This document shows, one piece after another, positions 1 to 6,836 of a stretch of DNA of 7,863 nucleotides. The DNA lies in the NCBI GenBank assembly GCA_015228695.1, contig JADGDA010000110.1:1-7863 (forward strand), written 5' to 3'. Each line of letters starts with the position of its first letter. Position 1 is the stretch's first letter. Made by a program: the position numbers and the translations under genes. Below the pieces are notes generated by a model, which was given only the letters and a program-made list of their open reading frames with translations, was not told where the DNA came from and made no database searches. The stretch comes from Alphaproteobacteria bacterium. Its GTDB lineage: Bacteria > Pseudomonadota > Alphaproteobacteria > Rhodospirillales > Rhodospirillaceae.

Positions 1-450
1 GAGGAATATCTCAACATCGTCCGGCTGGTCGAGCGGCTGCACCGTTTGTTTCTCGACGTGCTGAGGACCGAGCTGCGGCGTCAGGGCGTGGACGACATCA
101 ATGCCGTTCAGGCGTTGTTGCTGTTCAACATCGGCGAGTCCGAGGTGGTGATCCGCGATCTGAAGGACCGTGGCTACTACCAGGGTTCCAACGTTTCCTA
201 CAACATCAAGAAGCTGACGGAATACGGCTATCTGGGGCAGGAGCGCGCGCCCCACGACCGCCGCGCCGTGGTCCTGCGCCTGACCGAGAAGGGCCTTGCC
301 CTGTGCGAGGGCGTGCGCGGGCTCCAGAACCATCTGTCGGCGGAACTGGGCAAGATCGCCGGGCTGGACGACGATTTGAAGGCGTCGGGGCAGACTCTCC
401 ACCAACTGGAGCGCGCCTGGACGGATTTCGTCCGCTACGGCCGCCCCTGA
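1..450 (+). CDS. LdtR-like MarR-family winged-helix regulator (5' end missing)
   Basis: This is a DNA-binding transcription regulator whose start lies upstream of the window. The frame is open from base 1 (first residues EEYLNIVRLVERLHR) and stops at TGA 448-450, leaving 149 visible residues, close to a full-length protein of this family. The visible part begins in the N-terminal dimerisation helix. A winged helix-turn-helix follows: the segment GSNVSYNIKKLTEYGYL (from about visible residue 62) is the recognition helix, and the basic run RAPHDRRAVVLRLTEKG forms the wing. The pattern NAVQALLLFNIGE...RGYYQGSNVSYN matches my memory of alphaproteobacterial LdtR-type MarR proteins, which control cell-wall L,D-transpeptidase and stress genes in Rhizobiales; the target in this organism is unknown. 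A TTG at 46 is an ordinary internal leucine codon, because homology continues before it. Only 16 nt separate it from chpT, so the two are probably co-transcribed. The fold is certain; the LdtR assignment is probable. Confidence 0.8.
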   Translation, partial: EEYLNIVRLVERLHRLFLDVLRTELRRQGVDDINAVQALLLFNIGESEVVIRDLKDRGYYQGSNVSYNIKKLTEYGYLGQERAPHDRRAVVLRLTEKGLALCEGVRGLQNHLSAELGKIAGLDDDLKASGQTLHQLERAWTDFVRYGRP

Positions 451-466
451 GCGAGAGGCGGGCGAC

Positions 467-1120
467 GTGAAAGGGGAGAGCGATCTCGACCTTGCCGAAG
501 CCGTCTCGACCTGGGTAAGCCACGCGCTGGCGGGCACCATCGGCGCCGTCGTCAACGGACTGGAACTGCTCAAGGAGGACGGCGCGTCTCCGGCGCGGGA
601 GACCGTGGACTTGGTGGACGGCAGCGCCGTGGCCGCCGCGCGCCGGCTGAAGTTTTTCCGGGCGGTCTTCGGGGTGGCCGACAAGGGGGACGGCGACGCG
701 CCCGCGGCGCGGGCCTTGCTGCGGGACTATCTGGCCGCCTCCCGGGGTGGGGCTGCGTCCGTCGAGGTCGAGTGGCCGGAGGCGTGGTCGGGGGCGGCGC
801 GGGTCGATCCCCGCGTTCTCCAGCTTGTTCTCGCCATGGCGCTGTTCGGCTCGGAATGCCTGCTTCGCGCGGGCACCCTGGCTGTGCGCGAGGACCCCAC
901 GGGGCTGACGGTGACGGCCATCGGCGGAGCGGACGGACGGGGCGTGCGCCTCGACGAGGGAAGCGCCGCCGCGCTCGGGAAAACCGCCCCCCCTCCGTCG
1001 CCCCGCGCCGTGCCCGCCTTTTTCGCCGCCCGTCTGGCCCGCCGGCTGGGCGCGGACATCCGGGCCGCGCAGACGGACGGGCGCATCGTCCTGACCGCCG
1101 CGCCGCTTACCCCCACATGA
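467..1120 (+). CDS. chpT: Histidine phosphotransferase ChpT
   Basis: ChpT is a cytoplasmic, dimeric histidine phosphotransferase. In alphaproteobacteria it passes phosphate from the hybrid kinase CckA to CtrA and CpdR. The 217-residue product has the family's usual length and order. The N-terminal four-helix dimerisation part contains SHALAGTIGAVVNGLELL (residues 18-35), with His19 as the predicted phosphoryl carrier, then AARRLKFFRAVFG. The C-terminal half is a degenerate ATPase-like domain without ATP-binding boxes, ending in the typical FFAARLARRLGADIR...GRIVL. The GTG start at 467 follows AGAGG (454-458) by 8 nt. One oddity is that the residue after the active histidine is Ala, where ChpT and related kinases usually have Asp (HD). 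The gene sits 16 nt after the LdtR-like gene and 87 nt before cheA, which suggests a shared transcript and a functional tie to chemotaxis or motility. The symbol rests on motif recognition, and a divergent ChpT paralogue is possible. Confidence 0.85.
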   Translation: MKGESDLDLAEAVSTWVSHALAGTIGAVVNGLELLKEDGASPARETVDLVDGSAVAAARRLKFFRAVFGVADKGDGDAPAARALLRDYLAASRGGAASVEVEWPEAWSGAARVDPRVLQLVLAMALFGSECLLRAGTLAVREDPTGLTVTAIGGADGRGVRLDEGSAAALGKTAPPPSPRAVPAFFAARLARRLGADIRAAQTDGRIVLTAAPLTPT

Positions 1121-1207
1121 GTTCGGGGTTTGTGATGAAAGGGCTTGGCTTTTTGGCTGATGGAGCCACAATCGGTCCCGCGCCGGATGCGCTTTGGAGT
1201 GCGGCAC

Positions 1208-3982
1208 ATGGATGATCTTTTGAGGGAATTTCTCACCGAGACGGCGGAGAACATCGCCACCCTCGACGTCGAGCTGGTCAACCTGGAGCAGACCCCCGAC
1301 GACGCCGCCCTTCTGTCCAGCATCTTCCGGCTGGTGCACACCATCAAGGGCACCTGCGGTTTCCTGGGCCTGCCCCGGCTGGAAAGCCTGGCCCACGCCG
1401 GTGAGAACGTGTTGGGCAAGATCCGCGACGGCGAGTTGAAGGTGTCCGCCGACACGGTGACGCTCATTTTACAGACCATCGACCGCATCAAGGAAATCCT
1501 CGCCCATCTGGAAGAGACGGAAACGGAGCCCGAAGGGGATGACGAGGAGCTGAAGGAACAACTGAACCTTCTTGCCGAGGGCGGTGCGCCCAAGCCCGCC
1601 GGGAAGAAGCGAAAGGCCGCCGCTCCGCCCCCGGCCGCGTCCGGGCCGGTGATGGACGCGGCGGGATTCCCGGTGGCTGCCGAGTTGCTGGAGGAGGTGA
1701 ACGCCGCCCTGGCCGAGGGCAAGCACGCCGCCACCGAGGAGGAAATCCGGGCGGAAATGGAAAAGGAGCGCCACGTCGAGGCCGCCGTCGAGATCAGCGC
1801 CGAGACCGGCGAACTGGTGCCGCATCTGGCCGCGCCGTCGAAGATGCCGGTGCCCACGGTCCGCCCCTCCGCCCCCGTTCCTCCCGCCTCCACGGAGGAG
1901 GAGGCCCAGGGCAGGGGGACGAAGGAATCGGCGGTGGCCGCCCAGACCATCCGGGTCAACGTCGAGCTTCTGGAAAATCTGATGACGCTGGTTTCCGAAC
2001 TGGTTTTGACCCGGAACCAGCTTTTGCAGATGGTTCGCGGCAGCGGCGATTCCGAATTCGTCGCCCCGCTCCAGCGCCTGTCCCACATCACCACCGACCT
2101 CCAGGAAGGCGTGATGAAGACCCGCATGCAGCCCATCGGCAACGCCTGGGCCAAGCTGCCGCGCATCGTCCGCGATCTGTCCCTGGAAATGGGCAAGAAG
2201 ATCGAATTGCAGATGCGGGGGGCGGAAACCGAACTCGACCGTCAGGTTCTGGAGCTGATCAAGGACCCGCTCACCCACATGATCCGCAACTCGGCCGACC
2301 ACGGGCTGGAGTCGCCCAAGGACCGTCTGGCGGCGGGCAAGCCGGAGGTGGGGCTGATCCAACTCGACGCCTACCACGAAGGCGGCCACATCATCATCGA
2401 GGTCGCCGACGATGGCCGTGGGCTGAATCTCAAGCGCATCAAGGAAAAAGCGGTCATGAACGGCCTCGTCGGCGAGAACGAGGCCGACAGCATGAGCGAT
2501 CAGCAACTCGCCCAGTTCATTTTCCGCGCGGGCCTGTCCACTGCGGAAAGGGTGACGGCCGTCTCCGGCCGGGGCGTCGGCATGGACGTGGTGCGCACCA
2601 ACATCGAAAAGATCGGGGGAACGATCGAACTCAAGACCCAGGCTGGGCGCGGTTCCACCTTCATCATCAAGATTCCGCTGACGCTCGCCATCGTGTCGGC
2701 CCTGATCGTCGAGTGCGCGGGTGAACGTTTCGCCATTCCCCAGATCAGCGTTCTCGAACTGGTGCGCGCGACCGAGAATTCCGAGCACCGGATCGAGCGC
2801 ATCAACGATGCTCCGGTGCTGCGTCTGCGCGACCGCCTGCTGCCCCTGGTGTCCCTGTCGAAGGTTCTCAAGCTCGCCCCCGCCGCGACGGGGGACGCGC
2901 GGGAGATGTTCATCGTCGTCGCCCAGGTCGGCACCTATTCGTTCGGGATCATCGTGGACCGGGTGTTCGATACCGAGGAAATCGTGGTCAAGCCGGTTGC
3001 TCCCATCCTGCGCCACATCGGCATGTTTTCCGGCAATACCATCCTGGGCGACGGCAGCGTGATCATGATCCTCGACCCGAACGGGATCGCGACCGCGACC
3101 GGCGAAGCCGTCGTCGGCGGCGCCCAGGCCATGGACGCCCAGGCGGGCCGCGACGTGGGGGCCGAGGAGAAGACCTCGCTCTTGATCTTCCGCGCCAGCG
3201 GGCAGGAACTGAAGACGGTGCCGCTGGCGCTGATCGCCCGGTTGGAGGAGGTCGACCTCGCCAGCATCGAGCATTCCCACGGCAAGCCGGTGGTCCAGTA
3301 TCGCGGCAGGCTGATGCCCCTGGTCTCCATGGACGCCAAGCTCGATCTGTCGGGGGAAGGACGCCGGCCGGTTCTGGTGTTTGCTGACCGCGACCACACC
3401 ATGGGGCTGATGGTGGACGAGATCGTGGACATCATCGAGGATCACCTGAAGATCGAACTGAAGGCCGACCAGCCCGGCCTGATCGGGACCGCCATCATCA
3501 ACGGCAAGGCGACCGACGTGATCGACGCGGGGTACTATCTGGTGCAGGCCTTCGGCGACTGGTTCACCAACGCCAGCGGGGACATGCGCGACGTCGGCGG
3601 CAAGGCGCACAGGGTTCTTCTGGTGGACGACAGCAATTTCTTCCGCAACCTCCTCGCTCCGATCCTGTCCGTCGCGGGCTATGACGTGACCTCGGTGGAG
3701 AGCGGTTTCCGGGCGCTGCAATTGCGCGAGGGCGGCTTGTATTTCGACGCGGTCATCTCCGATATCGAAATGCCGGAAATGGACGGCTTCTCGCTGGCCG
3801 CCGCCATCCGCTCCGATGAACGCTGGGGACGCACCCCGATCATCGCCCTGTCCTCGCACACGGCGGAGAAGGACTTCGACCGGGGGCGCGACGCCGGCTT
3901 CGACGACTATGTGGCCAAATTCGACCGCGACGCCTTGCTGGCGGCGCTGCGCGCGGTCGTCGTCGGCGGTGGAGCGGGGTGA
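1208..3982 (+). CDS. cheA: Hybrid chemotaxis histidine kinase CheA with two CheW-like domains and a C-terminal receiver
   Basis: CheA is the receptor-coupled kinase that autophosphorylates on its HPt domain and feeds CheY and CheB. The 924-residue product (ATG 1208, GGAG at 1196-1199, 8 nt spacer) shows: HPt, about residues 1-105, phospho-acceptor His44 in VHTIKGTCGFLGL; a charged, Pro/Ala-rich linker, about 110-240, with no recognisable P2 domain; P3 dimerisation from about 245 (TIRVNVELLENLM); P4 ATPase with N box HMIRNSADHGLE (Asn361), G1 DDGRG (401-405) and G2 GRGVGMD (454-460); a first CheW-like P5 domain, about 490-625; a second CheW-like domain, about 654-785 (TSLLIFRASGQELKTVPL); and a receiver from about 801 with acidic pair Asp807/808 and phospho-acceptor Asp852 in VISDIEMPEMDG. 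Typical enteric CheA is about 650 residues and lacks the last two domains. All catalytic residues are present. An in-frame TTG at 1145 is a less likely start. No separate cheW lies nearby, so the second CheW domain may replace it. Confidence 0.96.
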   Translation: MDDLLREFLTETAENIATLDVELVNLEQTPDDAALLSSIFRLVHTIKGTCGFLGLPRLESLAHAGENVLGKIRDGELKVSADTVTLILQTIDRIKEILAHLEETETEPEGDDEELKEQLNLLAEGGAPKPAGKKRKAAAPPPAASGPVMDAAGFPVAAELLEEVNAALAEGKHAATEEEIRAEMEKERHVEAAVEISAETGELVPHLAAPSKMPVPTVRPSAPVPPASTEEEAQGRGTKESAVAAQTIRVNVELLENLMTLVSELVLTRNQLLQMVRGSGDSEFVAPLQRLSHITTDLQEGVMKTRMQPIGNAWAKLPRIVRDLSLEMGKKIELQMRGAETELDRQVLELIKDPLTHMIRNSADHGLESPKDRLAAGKPEVGLIQLDAYHEGGHIIIEVADDGRGLNLKRIKEKAVMNGLVGENEADSMSDQQLAQFIFRAGLSTAERVTAVSGRGVGMDVVRTNIEKIGGTIELKTQAGRGSTFIIKIPLTLAIVSALIVECAGERFAIPQISVLELVRATENSEHRIERINDAPVLRLRDRLLPLVSLSKVLKLAPAATGDAREMFIVVAQVGTYSFGIIVDRVFDTEEIVVKPVAPILRHIGMFSGNTILGDGSVIMILDPNGIATATGEAVVGGAQAMDAQAGRDVGAEEKTSLLIFRASGQELKTVPLALIARLEEVDLASIEHSHGKPVVQYRGRLMPLVSMDAKLDLSGEGRRPVLVFADRDHTMGLMVDEIVDIIEDHLKIELKADQPGLIGTAIINGKATDVIDAGYYLVQAFGDWFTNASGDMRDVGGKAHRVLLVDDSNFFRNLLAPILSVAGYDVTSVESGFRALQLREGGLYFDAVISDIEMPEMDGFSLAAAIRSDERWGRTPIIALSSHTAEKDFDRGRDAGFDDYVAKFDRDALLAALRAVVVGGGAG

Positions 3983-4008
3983 GGCTCAACTTTTGAGTGT
4001 TCGCGCCG

Positions 4009-4020
4009 TTGCAATTGCAA
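4009..4020. promoter_or_regulatory. Perfect 12-bp palindrome ahead of cheY, possible operator
   Basis: TTGCAATTGCAA reads identically on both strands. It lies in the A/T-richer gap between cheA and cheY, 18 bp upstream of the candidate -35 element at 4039. The size and position suit a dimeric regulator's binding site, for example an activator site or an upstream operator. I do not recognise the cognate protein. A smaller inverted repeat, CTCAA-CTT-TTGAG, lies just upstream at 3985-3997. Confidence 0.35.
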
Positions 4021-4038
4021 AATCACATGCCGTGGTTC

Positions 4039-4069
4039 TTGACGCGGGGCCGCTTTTGGACTTTATAGC
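4039..4069 (+). promoter_or_regulatory. Candidate sigma70-type promoter for cheY-cheB-cheR
   Basis: TTGACG (4039-4044) matches five of six bases of the -35 consensus. TATAGC (4064-4069) matches four of six of the -10, with a 19-bp spacer that is longer than ideal; TTTATA at 4062 with 17 bp is the alternative. It lies in the only gap above 100 bp inside the che cluster, about 85 bp before the cheY start. This would give cheY, cheB and cheR their own transcript besides read-through from cheA. Confidence 0.35.
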
Positions 4070-4094
4070 AAGAACGTACGAATCAGGTGGGGGA

Positions 4095-4113
4095 ACGCCC
4101 GCGTCCGGGGCGT
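4095..4113 (+). promoter_or_regulatory. GC hairpin in the putative cheY leader
   Basis: ACGCCC (4095-4100) and GGGCGT (4108-4113) are perfect complements around a 7-nt loop. It has no following T run, so it is not an intrinsic terminator. If transcription starts near 4076, this hairpin would fold in the 5' leader of the cheY mRNA, about 42 nt before the start codon. A chance hairpin in GC-rich DNA is possible. Confidence 0.25.
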
Positions 4114-4155
4114 GGTGGACACCGCAAGGGGTTTCACGAAAGGCGCGATAGTGGA

Positions 4156-4521
4156 ATGAAATCTTGTCTCATCGTTGACGATTCGAAGGTCATCCGCATG
4201 GTGGCCAGAAAGATTCTCCAGGACCTGGATTTTCGTTGCGAGGAAGCGGCGGACGGGCAGGTCGCCCTGGACGCCTGCGTCAAGTCGATGCCTGACGCCA
4301 TTCTTCTCGACTGGAACATGCCGGTCATGGACGGGCTGGAGTTCCTCCGGCAACTGCGCGGGATGCCGGGGGGCGACAAGCCCGTCGTGGTCTTCTGCAC
4401 CACGGAAAACGACATCGAGCATATCCAGAAGGCCATTGACGCCGGGGCGAATGAGTACATCATGAAGCCCTTCGACAGCGAAATTTTGCAGGCCAAGTTC
4501 GTGCAAGTCGGCCTCCTTTAG
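4156..4521 (+). CDS. cheY: Chemotaxis response regulator CheY
   Basis: This is a stand-alone receiver domain of 121 residues, the usual size for CheY, with no output domain. When phosphorylated by CheA it is expected to bind the flagellar switch (FliM) or another target. All signature residues are present: the acidic pair Asp8/Asp9 in IVDDS, phospho-acceptor Asp52 in LLDWNMPVMDG, switch Thr82 in FCTTEND, and Lys104 in IMKPFD. The ATG at 4156 follows GAAAGG (4138-4143) by 12 nt, a rather long spacer. A longer in-frame start at 4087 would add 23 arginine- and glycine-rich residues not seen in CheY. CheB begins 19 nt after its stop. Being between cheA and cheB makes it the likely direct partner of this CheA, although CheY could also return phosphate to the kinase. 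Confidence 0.95.
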   Translation: MKSCLIVDDSKVIRMVARKILQDLDFRCEEAADGQVALDACVKSMPDAILLDWNMPVMDGLEFLRQLRGMPGGDKPVVVFCTTENDIEHIQKAIDAGANEYIMKPFDSEILQAKFVQVGLL

Positions 4522-4540
4522 AGGCAAAGGAACAGCCTGG

Positions 4541-5719
4541 GTGTCCGTCAACTCCCCCCCCGGCGCTTCCCCTCCAGGAGGCATGGGCGCGCGCCGCTCC
4601 GAGCCCGACGGGCCCTATCGCGTCATGGTCGTGGACGATTCCGCCGTGGTCCGGGGGCTCGTGACCCGCATGCTCGAGTCCGATCCCTCCATTGAAATCG
4701 TCGCCTCCGTCGGCAACGGTTTGCAGGCCGTGCAGTCCCTCGACCGCCACAATGTCGAGGTGGTCGTGCTCGACATCGAAATGCCGGTGATGGACGGCCT
4801 GACCGCCCTGCCCAAGTTGCTGGAGAAAGACCCCGGCCTCCAGATCATCATGGCTTCGACGCTGACGCTGCAAAACGCCGATATCAGCCTGCGCGCGCTT
4901 GAGGCCGGGGCCGCCGACTATATCCCGAAGCCGACCACGTCGCGGGAGCTTGCCGGAACCGCGGATTTCAAGCGCGATCTGCTGGAAAAAGTCCGGGCGT
5001 TGGGCGGGGTGCGCCGGTCGAACACCCGGCGCGCCCCCCACCGCTTTCCCTCCGCTCCCCCTCCTCCCCAGCGGGTCAGGGAGCCGTTGGCGCGTCCGGC
5101 ACCGGGTCCGATCGTTCTGTGCAAGCCGGGTGAGGACGTGCCCGAGATCATCGCCATCGGCAGTTCGACGGGCGGTCCTCAAGCCCTGTTCAAGGTGCTC
5201 TCGGCCTTGAGAGGGGGGGGGGGCGTCAAGCAGCCGATCTTCATCACCCAGCACATGCCGGCCACCTTCACCACTATTCTGGCGCAGCACATCACCCGTC
5301 TGTCCGGGATGGAGGCCGCCGAGGGGCAGGATGGTGAAGTCGTCCGTTCGGGGCGGGTCTACGTGGCCCCCGGTGATTTCCACATGACCGTCGAGGCCAG
5401 GGGCGTCGATAAAATCCTGCGGATCGCCAAGGGGCCTCCGGAAAATTACTGCCGCCCGGCGGTGGACCCCATGTTCCGCAGTCTGGCCGCCGCCTACGGC
5501 CGCCGCGTCCTGGCGGTGGTCCTGACCGGCATGGGGGTGGACGGGTCCAAGGGCAGCGCGGAGATTCACAAGGCCGGGGGCACGGTCATCGCCCAGGACG
5601 AGGCGTCGAGCATCGTCTGGGGCATGCCGGGGGCGACGGCTCTGTCGGGCGTTTGCTCGGCCGTGCTGGCGCTGGACGATATTGCGCCGTACATCAGAAA
5701 AATCGCGACAAGGCGGTGA
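4541..5719 (+). CDS. cheB: Chemotaxis protein-glutamate methylesterase CheB
   Basis: CheB removes methyl groups from (and deamidates) chemoreceptor glutamates/glutamines, resetting sensitivity. It acts in the cytoplasm at receptor arrays and is activated by CheA phosphorylation. The 392 residues comprise a receiver (about 26-145; acidic pair Asp32/Asp33, phospho-acceptor Asp78 in VLDIEMPVMDG), a Pro/Arg-rich linker (about 157-195), and the methylesterase domain with the full triad: Ser209 in GSSTGGP, His238 in TQHMPATF, Asp334 in TGMGVDG. The GTG start at 4541 follows AAAGGAA (4526-4532) by 8 nt. The in-frame ATG at 4583 has AGGAGG only one base upstream, which is too close to serve well. The gene contains an 8-C run (4554-4561) and an 11-G run (5213-5223); the latter encodes four glycines between the serine and histidine motifs. 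The stop lies 4 nt before the cheR start, as expected for translational coupling. Confidence 0.96.
   Translation: MSVNSPPGASPPGGMGARRSEPDGPYRVMVVDDSAVVRGLVTRMLESDPSIEIVASVGNGLQAVQSLDRHNVEVVVLDIEMPVMDGLTALPKLLEKDPGLQIIMASTLTLQNADISLRALEAGAADYIPKPTTSRELAGTADFKRDLLEKVRALGGVRRSNTRRAPHRFPSAPPPPQRVREPLARPAPGPIVLCKPGEDVPEIIAIGSSTGGPQALFKVLSALRGGGGVKQPIFITQHMPATFTTILAQHITRLSGMEAAEGQDGEVVRSGRVYVAPGDFHMTVEARGVDKILRIAKGPPENYCRPAVDPMFRSLAAAYGRRVLAVVLTGMGVDGSKGSAEIHKAGGTVIAQDEASSIVWGMPGATALSGVCSAVLALDDIAPYIRKIATRR
5213..5223 (+). repeat. Eleven-G homopolymer inside cheB
   Basis: Eleven consecutive G residues encode Gly225-Gly228, placed between the catalytic Ser209 and His238 of CheB. Loss of one G would stop translation at 5385-5387, and gain of one at 5335-5337. 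Both would remove His238 and Asp334. Runs of this length are prone to polymerase slippage, and are also a common place for sequencing length errors. Confidence 0.95.
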
Positions 5720-5723
5720 CCCG

Positions 5724-6557
5724 ATGAGACCCGACGACTTCAACTTTGTCGCCAATCTGTTGAAAGAGCGTTCAGGTCTCGTCCTGACGCTGGACAAGGC
5801 GTATCTTCTCGAAAGCCGCCTGATGCCCGTGGCGCGCAAACGCGGGCTGAAGGGGCTCGAAGAACTCGTCATGGGCCTGCGGCAAAGGGACGAAACCCTG
5901 GTGCGGGAGGCGACGGAGGCGATGACAACCAACGAGTCGTTCTTCTTTCGTGACGTCAAGCCCTTCGATCAGTTTCGCGACGTGGTCTTGCCGTACATGC
6001 TCCAGGCCCGGGCGGCCCGGAAAACCCTGCGCATCTGGAGCGCGGCGTCCTCCAGCGGGCAGGAGCCCTATTCGATCGCCATGCTGCTGAAAGAGCAGGC
6101 GGCCAAGCTCGCCGGGTGGAGGGTGGATATCGTCGCCACCGATATTTCCCGCGACATCCTGGAAAAGGCCCGTGCCGGGGTCTATTCCCAGTTCGAGGTG
6201 CAACGCGGCCTGCCCATCATGCTTCTCGTCAAATACTTCAAAAAAGTCGACGACATGTGGCAAATCGATCCGTCCATCCGCGCGATGGTCCAGCATCGGG
6301 AACTGAACCTGCTGTCGGACCTGCGCGGGCTGGGGCAGTTCGACGTGGTGTTCTGCCGCAACGTGCTCATTTATTTCGACCAACCGACCAAGGCGTCGGT
6401 TTTGGGCAGCGTCGCCAAGACGATGTCGGAGGATGGGGTCCTGTATCTGGGTGGAGCGGAAACCGTCCTGGGCATTTCCGACCGCTTCCGGCCGATCCCC
6501 GGCCAGCGGGGGATTTACGCCTTGAACGGCCCGGCGGGCTTCTCGCTTCCCGTCTGA
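5724..6557 (+). CDS. cheR: Chemotaxis protein methyltransferase CheR
   Basis: CheR uses S-adenosylmethionine to methylate glutamates of chemoreceptors, opposing CheB. The 277-residue length is typical. The N-terminal helical domain (about 1-80) ends in TTNESFFFRD (68-77), the family's conserved loop. The methyltransferase domain carries the SAM-binding motif IWSAASSSGQEPYS (104-117), where many relatives have AACSTGEEPYS, then VATDIS, and FCRNVLIYFD (210-219). No C-terminal TPR or receptor-tethering extension is seen. The ATG at 5724 follows AAGGCGG (5710-5716). A longer in-frame start at 5682 would overlap the cheB 3' end and is less likely, since the family begins near DDFNFVANLLKERSG. CheR probably closes the cheY-cheB-cheR unit, because an 85-nt gap follows. 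Confidence 0.96.
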   Translation: MRPDDFNFVANLLKERSGLVLTLDKAYLLESRLMPVARKRGLKGLEELVMGLRQRDETLVREATEAMTTNESFFFRDVKPFDQFRDVVLPYMLQARAARKTLRIWSAASSSGQEPYSIAMLLKEQAAKLAGWRVDIVATDISRDILEKARAGVYSQFEVQRGLPIMLLVKYFKKVDDMWQIDPSIRAMVQHRELNLLSDLRGLGQFDVVFCRNVLIYFDQPTKASVLGSVAKTMSEDGVLYLGGAETVLGISDRFRPIPGQRGIYALNGPAGFSLPV

Positions 6558-6642
6558 AACCGACCGTCTTGGGGGCATGGACAAACGGGCGGAGCCGGGG
6601 TAGCCTCCCTGGACGGGATGTTTGCGCAATGGGGAGAAGGCG

Positions 6643-6822
6643 ATGTCGGTCACGTTGAAGACGCTTGGAATCCTGCTCATCGCCGTGGTGGGGCTCGTCG
6701 TTTATCTCAGCACCTTTGTTCTCGGATTCCATGTCCTGTTCTATCTGGGTCTGGGGCTGACGCCGGTGTTCCTGATCCTGCTGGTGATTCTGTCCGCCGG
6801 CCGGATGGAGGGAACGTCGTAA
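6643..6822 (+). CDS. Small two-helix inner-membrane protein, function unknown
   Basis: The 59-residue product starts at ATG 6643 behind a strong GGGGAG (6631-6636, 6 nt spacer). It is almost wholly hydrophobic, with two predicted membrane helices: about residues 5-25 (TLGILLIAVVGLVVYLST) and about 32-53 (LFYLGLGLTPVFLILLVI), joined by a short FVLGFH turn and closed by a short polar tail ending GRMEGTS. It has no cleavable signal or catalytic motif, and I do not recognise the family. It stands 85 nt after cheR and 76 nt before the SGNH-like gene on the same strand. The good ribosome site and clear amphipathic layout support real coding. An in-frame TTG at 6622 would add seven residues but lacks a ribosome site. 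Confidence 0.7.
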   Translation: MSVTLKTLGILLIAVVGLVVYLSTFVLGFHVLFYLGLGLTPVFLILLVILSAGRMEGTS

Positions 6823-6836
6823 TCCGCGCCCGTCCG

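Noticed and set aside
1145..1207. Longer cheA start at TTG 1145, adding 21 residues.
   Set aside because: The added residues are not part of the HPt domain, and the ATG at 1208 has a good GGAG at proper spacing and begins exactly where CheA proteins start.
1121..1207. A sigma54 or other promoter between chpT and cheA (TTGGCTTTTTGGCTGA region).
   Set aside because: The GG-N10-GC spacing is not met and no convincing -10/-35 pair is seen. The segment reads as a short operon spacer.
1469..3859. Very long open frame (796 codons) on the minus strand opposite cheA, and a similar one (489 codons) at 727-2196.
   Set aside because: They mirror cheA and chpT codon for codon in GC-rich DNA, where antisense stops are rare. 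Their products are low-complexity and match no family I know, while the + strand frames show complete conserved domains.
3983..4155. A CtrA box (TTAA-N7-TTAA) before cheY or elsewhere in the window, expected because chpT is present.
   Set aside because: No TTAA pair with that spacing was found. The only TTAA noticed, at 7685-7688, lies in a hairpin loop/stem.
6558..6642. Terminator after cheR.
   Set aside because: Only a 4-bp GGAG/CTCC pairing with a 10-base loop and no T run could be found.
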